From Actinospineispora eucalypti (lineage in GTDB: Bacteria > Actinomycetota > Actinomycetes > Mycobacteriales > Pseudonocardiaceae): DNA of 64,000 bases. The notes under the pieces were generated by a model. It saw nothing but the letters and a program-made list of their open reading frames with translations, did no database searches and had not been told where the DNA came from. Every line of letters begins with the position of its first letter. The first letter of the stretch is position 1. A program made the translations under genes and the position numbers. This document shows, in pieces, positions 23,901 to 35,900 of the stretch. Location: positions 930,001 through 994,000 of the forward strand of contig JACHMT010000003.1 of NCBI GenBank assembly GCA_014208095.1, given 5' to 3'.

Positions 23901-26900
23901 CACGACCAGCCACTCGTCCTCCTCCAGCGGGAAGGTCCGCGCCCGCAGGAAGCCATCGGGCAACAGGTCGCTGAGCAGGCCCTCCGGCCAGGCCTGCTCG
24001 CCCAACTCGTACGTGGGCTGGTTGACCTGGGTGATCCCGCGGCTGGAGACGCGGAAGACCACGTTGTCCCCGGTCGCCAGCACCGTGGCCTGGTCACCGC
24101 CCTCGGGCGACGGGGTGATCAGCACCGACGTGTAGGTGGTTGCCGAGCGCTTGCCGTCGACCGACCGCAAGGCCGCGACCACCCGGTTGGCCACCCGAGC
24201 CGCGCGCTCGCTCAGGCGCGCGGGCGCGCCCAGTGCCGCCGGTAGCGAGCTGAGCTCGACGGCCGCGCCGGCCTTGGTGGCGCCGTGCGAACCCCTGTAC
24301 GGCTCGTACGACTTGCCCGCCCCGTCGCCAACCTTCGCGATGTAGCGGCCATCCGCGGCGGTGAGGACGGCCGCGTCCTCATTGTTGCCCCGCACACCAC
24401 CGCTGGAGACCACCGCACCGGTCCAGCCGTTGCCGCTCACGACGAACGACACGTCGTCCCGGTCAGCCGCGGTCCGGGTACTGACGAACGGCGCGCGCAT
24501 GCTTCCGCCGCCCGGCAGGTACACCGGCTGACCCAGGCCGAGATCGGCCGGGAGCCGGATGTCGCCCAGCCGGAAGCGACCCGGTCCGATCTTGGTCAAC
24601 CGCAGCTCGATGCGGCTGGTCACGCCACCGGTCATCATGGCCGGCGTGAGCGCGACCGGGCGGTCTAGGTCGAACTCGACCTTCTCGTCGGCAAGCACCA
24701 GACCGGCGTTCGCGGCCAGGCCGAGCAGCCAGAGCAGCCAGCGAGTCCGCTCGACCGGGTCGAGCGAGCTTGGCAGCCAGGCCAGGGCGTCGTCGACGAT
24801 CTTCGTCAGCCGCTCGCCCTCGATCACCAGCGTCTGGTTGGCGCCGAACGACAGCTCGAGCACCACGTCGTGCGCCCTCGGCCGCTGCACCGTCGGCCGG
24901 TGCTCCACCCGCGCGGCGAACCCGGCGGCGAGCGCACCTGCCGGCACCGCCCACACGCGGTTGTCCGGGCCGAGCAGCAGCTCCGACTCGCGCTCGATCA
25001 ACGCGCGCAGCCCGTCCTCGGTCAGGTCCAGCCAGTCGGCGGCCTCGGAGAAGTACTGAGGATCGGACCCGGCGACCCTGGCCGAGTGGACGGCTTCCTG
25101 TCGCTTGTCGAACGGGTTCGGATCGGTTTCCATCTGGTTGGTGACCGCGGCGCGCAGCGCGTCCAACCGCGTCCACGCGTCGCCCAACGCCCCCGCCGGC
25201 CCGGCCAGGAGCGCCTCGACCGTCAGCCGGATCATGGCCAGTTCGGCGTGGGCCAACGCGACGGCGATCCGCTCCAGCATGCCTGGCAGGTGCCGCCACT
25301 CACCGTGCTCGCGGTGGCGCTCCGCCTCGGCCAGCAGTTCCAGCGCGTCCGGCAGGGCCGTCGCCCGTCGAACGTGCACGCGCGCCAACAACCAGTGATC
25401 GACCCAGATCTGCGCGTCGGCCAGGTGAGCGGCCTCGCCCAGCGACTCCCAGGTGCCGTCGGCGTGGCCTTCTTCGTGGCCGACCAGTCCCCGCCAGAAC
25501 GCCCTGCCGAGCAGCCCGGCGTCGGTGAGCGCCATGAGCTCCGCCCAGGTGTGGGCGAAGGCCACCAGCTTGCCGTCGTGCCGGAACAGCAGCAGGTCGT
25601 CCGGGACGTTGCCCAGCCCGCGTGCCTGCAGCTCGGGCCGCGCCAGCTCGGCGTCGAGCAGCTCAACCGGCGGCGCCGGGATGCCGAACGGAATCGACCG
25701 GATAACCGGCAACACGAACCGTCGCAGTTCGGGCAGCGCGTCGCCAAACGCCCTGGCGGTCTCGGAATCGAGCCCCGCCGCGCCGTCGTGCTTGTGGTGA
25801 CCGGGCCGGTCGGCCACCCGGGGCGTCCGGGTAGCCGACCGGGGCTCGGTCGGGTCGTCAGCGGTTGCTGTACTTCTCCCTGCGGCGGAGCTCCATTGCC
25901 ACGCTGCGGTGGTCGGGGCTGCAGTAGCGAGCCTGCCCCTCCCGCCCGGGGTGCTCGGGAATCGGCCGGCAGCAGCCAGGAAGCTGGCAGGTCGCCGGGT
26001 CGTGTTCCGGAGTGCGCGTGTCACCCATGACATTCCTCCAGTTGCGGCGAATCGAATTGCGAACAGGGCGCCGGCGAGCGCCGGCACCCCCTCCCACCAG
26101 CCGCTTTGCGGCTCAGTTGTGGTGGGGAGGTCGGCGGCGCTCAGCACGGCCCCGAAGGCGGTGCCGGAGATACCGAGGAGGGCGGGCACCAGGAAGGCGC
26201 CCAGCACGAGCAGCCCGACGATGGCGAGCCGTCGGCCGCTGAACGCGGCGCGGGCAGTCGTCGAGAGGTGGTGAAGATGGGTCCGGAGGCTGCGTTTGGC
26301 AGCGCCGGTGAGGCCGTCGCCGGCGATGGCCGGGAGGACGGCGGCGGCGAGGATCGTGGCGTCCGCGTTCGGTGCGGCCAAGATGACGCCCAGCACGGTG
26401 AGGGCCGCCAGCACGCCGCCGGCGATCCACCGCGCCCGGTGCGCGGGCGGGGTGACCGCGCGCAGCCCGGCCAGCACGCTGACCGCGGCAACCGGTCCGG
26501 CCATGGCCGCGACGGCGAAGGGCACGGTCGCGTGGCTCAGCCCGAGCGTCAGGGCGAGCACCGCCGCGCTGGTGAGCAAGGTGAGCACCAGCCCCGGAGG
26601 ACCACGCGCCCGGTGGAAGGGGGTCACCTTGCGCACGCCGGCCCAGACGAGCAGCGTCACGCCGGCCCCGAGCAGCAGCGGCGGGCCGGCGTCGTCGCCG
26701 AGCACCGCGAACGCACCGCCCAGCGGCACGGCCGCACCAGCGCCGGCGGCCAGTACCCGGGCCGAGCCGAGCGCCATCAGTGACACGACTACCGCCAGTG
26801 CCCCCATCACCACGGCGGGGACCCAGCCGTCGAACAACTCACCGAGCAGCCCGGCCCCCCAGGCGCTGAGCGGGACGGCGCCGCTGAATGCCAGCTGGTA

Positions 26901-29900
26901 GAACCCGGCGACCCGGCCGCGCTGCGCCGGGTCCGGCACCGAATCGGTGACGTAGGTCAAGGAGCCGTTGGCGAAGACGATCAGCGCGGCGCCAGCGGGA
27001 AGCAGCGCCAGCAGCGACCAGATGAAGCTGGGCAAGAGGCCCGCGGCCATCAAGGACATCCCGAACACCGCCGCGGCGGCGTACACCCAGCGCGGCTGGA
27101 GGGTGCCTTGCTTGCGCCCCAGCCAGAACAGCGTGACGAACGAGCCGACGAACGAGCCGAAGGTCACCGCGCCGGACAGCAGGCCGAACGTGCTGGCGTC
27201 GCGGTAGAAGTTCTCGGCCAGCAGGGGCAGCGTCACGTTCAGGGTGCCGAACCCGAACGAGGCCACCGCGAGGACCACCAGCAGCATCTTGACCAGGGCC
27301 GGCCGCCGGCCCACCTCGTGCAGCGTCTCCCCCAGGTGACCAAGCACGGTCTTCAGGTGGCCGAGCGCGGTCTCCCGTGGCTGATCGGGCAGCGGTGCAC
27401 GGCGCGGCTGTGGCGACGGGAAGCGCTCGAGCGCCAGCGCCACCATCCCGAGACCGAACGCGTTGAGCAGGAAGACCCCGTCGGCGCCAAGGAACTCCAT
27501 CAGCGCCCCACTGGCCACGACGCTCGCGGTCCGCACCAGGCTGTTGGACATCGCGGTGAGCGCGGTGGCGTTGCGCTGGTGTTCCGCCTTGACCATGTCG
27601 AAGGCGAACGCGTTCCCGATTGGACCCATGAACCCGTAGCCGACCCCGAGCAGGAACGACCCCACATAGAGCACCGGAATCGTGGCGAGGCCACTGCCGG
27701 TGAGCACCGCCAGGACGCCCATGGTCACGGACAGGCTGATGTAGGCCCAGCTCAGCAGTTGGCGCTTGTCGATGCGGTCGGCGAGGAAGCCGGCGAGCAC
27801 CGTGAACAGGGTGAGGGGAACGGCCAGGAAGAAGCCGGCCCAGCCCAGGTTCTCCGCGGTGCCCTGGTGGAGCACCAGGTACCCCATCGCGGTGCCCTGC
27901 ATCCAGGCGGCGAACTCCGCGATCAGCCGCATGGCGGTGAACGCGCCGAAGCCCTCGGACTCCAGGGCGGGGAACGTCCGCTTGATCCACGAGGTGGTTG
28001 TCTCCTCGACGCTGGGATCGACCGGACGCGCCGGGGCGGCCTTGGCGAGACGGGGCGTCGGCGGGGCGTTCTGTCGGCGCAGGAACTTCAACAACCGCCA
28101 CACACCGACCGCCACCAGCACCGCGACCCCGATCACCAGCAGCCGGCGCGCGGTCGGCCACCGGCCTTCGGCGCGGGCAGCCCCTGGTCTCTGTGCGGGG
28201 TTTCCGTCAAGCCGCGCGGCGGATGCCTCGCCGTTGTTGGTGGGCTCGGTGGTGTCGGCGCTCAGCGGCGCCGGGGCGTCATCGGTCCGCAGGAATGTCC
28301 GGATGTCGGCGCGATCATCGGTCGTGGGCGCCCCACCGGAGAGACTGTCGGTGAAGACGACCACCTTCTGCAACTCACCGTCGATCAGCGCCAGCACCGT
28401 GCGCACGTTGAACACGTGGAAGTCCGTGGCGACGATCCCGCGCGCGCCGACGCCGGCGGCGAGCATGATCGACCGGACCTCGGTCTCGCCGGCGACGGTC
28501 TGGAAGCGGCGGCCGTACCGCGCCTCGATCCCGAGCCGCAGCTGTTCGAAGTACACGGCCAGGTTTACGCGTTTGTCGGGCGGCACCGGACCTGGCTCCA
28601 CCGTCCTCGGCCGACCGGTGTCCGAGGCGATCGCACAACTGATGCAGTTGTATTCGCGGTTGGCGCTCTCGTGGTGGTCGTGGTTCACCAGCCGCACGGC
28701 GTACTGCGTCATCCGCTGGACCAGCAGGCGGTGCGCGGCCTGCGCCGGGTCGAGCCCCAACTCCAAGCCCTGCTCGCGCTCCCGCTCCAGATCCTCGCGC
28801 GAGATCTTCTCCGCGTTCGCCACATACCTGGCGAGAACCCTGTCCGAAGCACCCACCAGCGACGTGCCGTACCTCAGCCGGAGGACGTGCACCGCGTCCG
28901 GGCTCAGCCCATGGGTCTCGTCGAGCCGCGCGATCACCGCGTCGATGGCCCGCCAATCGCGCACCTCCCGCTCGGTGAGCGGGAGCCCCTGCTCGGCCCA
29001 GTCCTCACCGACCAGGGCGACGGGCAGCCCTGGCGTGGCGAAGTCCACTCCGCCCACGACCGTGGTCGCCCGAACCTTGGCCAGCCGAGCCGCCAGCACG
29101 ACGCCCACGACCACTGCCACCCCGACGACGACTCCCAAGATCACCAGCGTGGGAACGCTGATGTCGATCAAATGCCACAACCCGCGGAAGGGGTCGGGCG
29201 CGGACTGCCCGAGCAGCTCGCCGTGTTGGCGCAGCCGCTCGCCAAGCAACCCGCCGATGATCCCAGCGGCCGCGTTGTGTGCTTCGCGAGTTTGGCTCGG
29301 CTGTTCCCGTTCGTCGTGGTCAGTGCCCGGGTCGGGGTCGTCCGCCCTGGTGCCGGTGTTGCCGAGCGCCTTCAGCAGCTCGGCCATGGCCTTGTCGAGT
29401 GCGGGGGCTTCCTTGGCCGGGCGCAGTGCCCGTTCGCGGCCCATTGCCACTGCGCGCATGCGACCGGCCGCGATGCGCGCTCGTTTGTCCATGTTGACGG
29501 GGTGGGCCATCGCGTCTTCGGCCATGACGGCGGGGTGGCCCATCGCGATGAGGAACTCAAGTCCCAGCGGTGTGAGCTCGTAGTACCGCGAGTCAGTCGT
29601 TTCGACGAGCCCCCGGAGCTTCAACACCTTGAGCTGCCGACCGAGGGTGGCGGCACTGTAACCGCCGGCCAACTGGGCTTCGAGCCGTGCGGCGGTGGTG
29701 AGCCGCTGGTTCTCGGCATTGCCGCTGGCGTCGGCGTTGCGCAGCTCGAGCAGTGCCCTGAAGAAGGCCCACAGTGTCTTGGGCGAGGGGGTCACGATGG
29801 GCAGGAGCACCGAATCGTCTTCGGCCTTCCGCGCACGGGTCTGCATGGTGATGGCGGGATCGGCGGGGGCCAGTTCGGTCACGCCGAACAGTGGGCTGTT

Positions 29901-32900
29901 GTGGTCCAGCGCCCACCAGGTGAGCAGGTAGCGGAGGTCCGGTCCGATGCGTGCCGCGCTGCCCTCCGCCGCGTGTGACATCAGCAGAGCCGCGATCGCG
30001 TCCGTCACCTCCAGCTCGAGCCCGTCATAGAGGGTGAGCCGCCGGTCGAGGAGCTTGAGCATCAACCGGGTGTGTGGCAACAGGAAGTAGGCCCGTCCCG
30101 TGCCGCCGGTCTCGGGCACGTACGTGCGGAAGCCGAACAGGCCGAGGCTGACCCCCTCGTCCAGCCACTCCCTGATGGCGTCGAGAGTGATGTCGCCCAG
30201 TTGATCTTTCAGCGCGCCGGCGGTCATATCGCCCGGCGCGTCGGGGAGCTCGTTGACCAATGCCCAGACCGAGTTGGAGGGCAACTCCGGTTGCCCATCC
30301 CCATCGGTCGGCTCCTCCTGGCTGTCCAACACCGTCCGTACCGCGTCGGCGAGCTCCCACACCGGAATCTCACTCGGGATGAACGGGGCGGCCGGCGCCA
30401 ACCAGCGCCAAACGAGCGCGTCTGTGTTCTCCGCGGCGGGCTTGACCGCGTCCTCATCGGTGAGTTGATCGAGCCAGCGCAGCAGTCCCGGCAAGTCCGC
30501 CGAGCCGAAGTGCAGCCAGCCTCCTCCCCGGTCTTTCCACCTGCGCTCGGCGAGACCGATATCCCGCAAGATCTTCAACCGATCGTTCAGCGCCTCCAAC
30601 CCGAGGTCACCGACCAGCGCCTGCAGCTCCTCGATGGTCAGTTCGCCCGGCGATGCCGCCAGCGCCATGGCGACCGACCACAACGCCACACCCCGAACCG
30701 GCGTCGACGACTCGATCGGCGTGCTCTGCCGCGCGGCAGGGGACCGGCGGCTCAGCACCTGCCTGCCCGCCTTCGTCTGACCAGACTGACCAGACTGGCC
30801 GGCGCCGCCGAGCGGCCGCGTCTCGGGCGCGCGGAATGCCGGCGCGGGATGCTCCGGCATCAGAGTCGCCTTCTTCGCGACGGGGTCGACCTCGACGATG
30901 AGCAAATGCCGGGTGAGGTCGGCACCGGCAATGTGATCGGCCGCGAAGCTCGGAGCCGCCAAGGTCTGCCCGGGGAGGCCAACCACGCCGACTCGCATCG
31001 GACTGGTCGGGCCGGTGTAGCCGATGTTGCGTGCGAACCCGCTCGATATCGAGAACGGCACCGTGGCCGGAATGAGAGATGCCGCGAACGTCCCCGGCGT
31101 GCCACCCGCAACTCGGTGGCCGTGCATGATGACGGCCACCGAGCCCAGTCGCAGTGGTAGCGCCCCGCCGTACAGGTGTGGATGCTGGTTGAGGTACCAG
31201 GAGATGAATCCGTCGCCGCGGTCACGATCGGGGGCGCCGCTGAGCGCCCGACGTTGCGCACCGGCCAGACTGGCAACCTCGTCGGCGAGCACCGGAGTCG
31301 CGACAGCCAGCTCTTTCCCGAGGATGGGTGCTGGCCCTGGCCGGCGTGCCAGCACGAGGGTCTCGGCCGACTCGAAGAACGTAGCCGCGAACGGCATTGC
31401 TCCCCAGTGCGGGATGTCCACGGCCTCGCTCAACCAGACATACGTGCGGAACCCTTCGCCTATCGCGCCGGGTGCCGGTAGGCGTGACGCCGGATCGGCC
31501 AGACGCATGGCGACCGGCTCCCGGCTCCGAAGGCCGCCGCCGTCGCCGTCGATCTGGACGAACTCCACACCGAGCTTCTTGAGCTTCTCTCGGTAATGCA
31601 TCGGGAGAAGGGTGTGCGAGGTCCCCAGGAAGACTCCGTCCTCAAACTCCTCGCCGATCCGGAAACCGACCATCGGGCCCTTCCCGCTCGGCGTGTGGTT
31701 GCCGCCCCGTGGCCTGCTGTCGCCGCGATAGGGCAGCGCCAGCGCGGACCAACCCGTGTCCGAGCGGAATTCGGTGAGCGCGCGATCGATCGCGTCGAGG
31801 TCGGGCAGCGGGGTGAACTTGGGGGCGCTCGCCGGAAGCTTGGCCACCTCCGTCCGCAGCAGCTCGACCATGCGCTTGCGCAGTCGCGGGGTCCAGCCCG
31901 CGTCAGCGGGCAGCTGCTGCTTGTTCGCCTGGTTAGGTAGCGCGGAGCGCTTGGGGTTGCGCGCGGCGTCCACCAGCTTGACCAGCACACGCGGGTCAAG
32001 AGCGTCGATGTTTACCGCCTCGACGGCGAACCTGGCGCGCAAGCTTCCGAACAATCCCAGCAGCCCGGCGTCGAGCAGGTCCACGACGGCTGCCTCGCGC
32101 TCGGGGCCGTCGGGATCCACCAAGATCGGGTCGTCGCCGTCGCGGCCGAACGGCTTGGCGTACTCATCCACCAGCCAGCCCAGCAGACCGGCGGCCTCGA
32201 AGATCTCCGTGACCGGCCTGAGCATCACGACCTCGTGACGTCCCGGCAGGTAGTGGGCGATCAAGCGGTCCGGCAGGTCGCCGAAATCGGCCGCCACGAA
32301 CTGGTTCAGTAGTACTGGGTTGAGATCGAGCAACCGCAGCGTCGGTGGCTGCTTGAGGCGGGAGCCGTACTCGGTGACCGGCTCCCCCTGGTCCGCCACG
32401 CTCGCCAAGAACCTGGTCGTCCACTCGATCTCAAACACGTCACGGGACCCGGCCCTGACGACCCCGCTCGAGAACGGCACCATAACCGCCATTTGCAGCG
32501 CGGCGGCGCCGTGGCCGAGCAGCGCCAGGCCGAACAGTGCGCTCCAGGCGTGCAATATCGTGATGACGAGAATCGCTGCGGCTATGGCGATGAGTACGGT
32601 AAGCCGGCGCTGGTTTGCGGAATGCGCGAGTGAGGCAGAGTCTTTCCAGACGGCTCGCTGTACCTGGTAGCGCAGCTCCGCTGCCGCGATGAGGACGGCG
32701 GCAACCGTGAAGGTCGTCAGCAGACCCCAATCGAACAACAGTGTGAAACCTGCGCCCATCAGCAATCCGCGACTGCTTGGCCCGGACACCTTCATCCATA
32801 GCGGGATCTCGTGCGGCGACCAGATTTGCTTCCGCTTCTGCCAGCTAACGACGAACAGGGCGGCCGCACCCAAAAGCGCAGGTATCCCCAGATCAAACCT

Positions 32901-35900
32901 CGCCGCGACCGCGCCAACGACTACACCAGCGAGGCCCAGCAGCATGCCCTGATTCCAGTTCAAGTGCCAGCGATCGGCGCCGAACAATTGGCGTCCCAGC
33001 AGATGTTTCAGCCCATGCCAGGTAAGCCCGGAACCGCCGAAAAGTCGACGGTTCAGATAGTTCAGGAGCTTCCGACCGGCCGACACGAGCATCGTGACCC
33101 GGGTCTGGGCCGCGACCAGTTCACCGTCGCTCACTGCTCTGGCGGCGAGAGCCGGCCCGGCGACCTCCCGCATCCACTCGTCCTTGGCGGGAGACCCACC
33201 GCCGATGACCGACTTCTTGCGATCAGCCCGCCAGGTCAGGGCAACCAGCGCGGCCACGATGACGGCGACCGAGGCCCCGCGCGCGATGCCTTCACCAATC
33301 GTGAAGACGCCGGCGGCACCGGTCATGGTTTCGGCCGAGGCATCCCCGGCGAGCACGGTGGCCAGGACCGTGGCAACCACCAGCGCCAGACCGGACTTCA
33401 CCAGCCAGCGCCACGGCGGGCCACGGTGGGTAATCACCGACCACAGCCTGGCCAGTGCACCCGCCACCGCCCGAACCGCCCGCAGCCACCACGCCGCGCG
33501 AGCAGTCCGAGTTTCGCCAGCAGACACGTCGGCCTGGAACAGAGGGACCATAGAAAAGCGACCTGACCATTCGAACCGGTGGTCTTGGCTTTCGCCGTAA
33601 GCGTCGAACGGCTTGGCTAGCCCAGCACGGTTGGGGAGGTCCATCAACCAGTCGCTGATCGAAATGTACCTATTTGAGAAGCCAACCCGAATCGGTCCGA
33701 TATGGACGCTCTTGCCCGGGTGCCAGTCGTATCGGTCGAACACCTTCACCCGGTAGGTAGCGTCAAAGGCCGGCCGACTATCTGAATCCCATTGATGGCG
33801 GATGGACGCCGTCCCGGTCACCTGATATTGGAATAGGCCTATCGTGTGGTACCAGTCTCTGTTTTCTCCCGCGCCCGACTGCTTCTTGCCGCTGTCGAAC
33901 CGCACCACGGGGTTGTACTTGCCGCTCTGTGCAACCACTGCGTCGAGTATGGTCTGTTTTACCTCGCGCCGGAACAGGGGCATGTCGGCGAGCATCTGGT
34001 CTACATTGAGGTAAAGATCCACACCGGTGTTGTCCAGGTAATGAAGCATTGACCGTGCCGCGTTCGGCCAATGCGCCGAAACCTTCAATGCCGCAAACGA
34101 CATTAGCCACTTGGCCACGATGGCGGGTGGCTTGGCGTACCACCGAGCGGTCCCGTGCCGGTCTGTCTGCTCAGCAGCGTCGGGTTCCTCGGGTAGGAAC
34201 CGGTCGAAGCCGCCCACCGCCATGGCCGCGCCGCCGGCCAGCGTCGAGTCCCGGGTGAGCAACCAGGTCACCACGGCGGCGGTGAGGCCGGTGAGTGCGA
34301 TGGCGATCACGGAACCGGCATGGAGGCCGTCGCTGGGGCCGCGGTTCTGCGGCCGGGTGGGTTCGGTAGTACCGCGGTAGCGCGCGATGAAATCGTGGAT
34401 GGTGAGCCTTTCCCGCAGGATGAGCAGGACCTTGCGGAGGTCGAGGTTCAGCTGCTCGGCGATTTGTCCGGGCTCGTAATCAGCTCGCCACAGCCGTTCG
34501 ACGGTGGGCGCCTGGGGGTCGCGCGCCGCCTCAGTGATCAGTTCGTCGAGCTTGCTTCGGTTGGGGATGGAGCGCGTGAGCACACCGTGCCGGGCGAACT
34601 GCCCCTCGAGCTCCTTGGTGTTGCCGAAGATCAGCCCCACAAGCAGCAGGCTGAACAAGCCTTCGTGGTGCAGCCGAGACATGCTCCGCACTGGTTCGGG
34701 CAAGTCGGTGGGCGTGCGGTAGTCCGCAAGCAGACGGAAGGTCGCGCGGACCGCGGCCTCGCCCAGGTGGTCGGCGTAGACCTGGGAACCCACGCGCACG
34801 TCGGTTCCTAGATCGCCGTAGTAAGTGGCGTGAAGTAGTTGGGGCAGCCAGCTGGCTTGCGCCTGGGTGAGCTGGTAGGTGTCGGTCAGGGACCGAGCGC
34901 GCTGTACTTGGGCGATTCCTTCCGCGATCTGCTCGTTTATCTGGTCGAGGGAAGAGCCTGTCACGATCCGCCTGTCAGCCACTCGCCTGGCGAGTTCGCC
35001 GTCCCCCATGAAGAGTGGCCAGCCCAGGGCCGCCCCGTCGGCGGACTGGAGCACATGGTTCGCCTCATGGAGAACAGCGGCGAGCATCTCGAACACAATC
35101 GCGTCCGAGTGCCCGGCGGCGAGCCCTAGCGCCGCCAAGAGTTGCGTAATGCTGCCGCGCGGCTTCACCGCCCGGCGAGGCATCCGCATCCTGAGGACCG
35201 CGGACTCTGAGCGTTCCGGCCGGTGAACTTCGGTAGCCGCCCAGAACCCAGGGTAAGAGCGCCACCGCGCGGTCTCCCAGACGCTGTGCTCACGGACCCG
35301 TTCGAGGAACTCCGCGAGGTACTTGCGGGTCTCGGGGTCGATGTCGACCTCGGCGATAAGCCTCTCGTATTCATCAAGCGCGGCGTGGAACAACGCGCCG
35401 AGTGGATCGTCCGTTGTGATTCGCTCCATCCGACGACCGGTCGAGGCTGACGCGACGTACCCGATAATGTCTCTCGCTCGCTCACGAATCAACCACGCGC
35501 GTTTCCGCAAACCTGATGGTTTCCTGGTCCACCTGTTGAGGAATGCGCCGACTCGTTCGGCAAGTTCGGCCTCTACCAGCGGGTCATGGGCATTGCGATA
35601 GCGCGCGATTCGGACACGTTCCGCAACGATTCGTTTCCTTAGCCGCTCGGCATCCCACCCGTCAGGACCCGTCCACCGGTGGTACCTATTCAGGCGAAGC
35701 TGTGTTTCCGCACGATCAAGCAATTCCACCGCGCTGGCCCATTGGTCGACCGGCTGCTCTTCGGCTTGCGCGATGAGTCGCTCGGCCGCATCCAGCCGGC
35801 GAGCTGCCTTGTTGCGGAACAGCCCACCGCGGCCGTCCGCCTCCCGGCGCTCCCGTGCCGAGCCTGACACGAGCTCCTCGGGCAAGCGGTCGAAGCCACC

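Noticed and set aside
26839..28161. 440-codon minus-strand open frame in another phase
   Set aside because: The phase gives Arg/Gly/Ala strings, whereas the giant frame gives twelve helices and an MFS loop motif.
27108..29978. 956-codon open frame on the plus strand
   Set aside because: It is antisense to the giant gene with Arg/Gly/His/Gln-rich sequence and no domain, while the opposite strand gives an MFS transporter and papain-like domain there.
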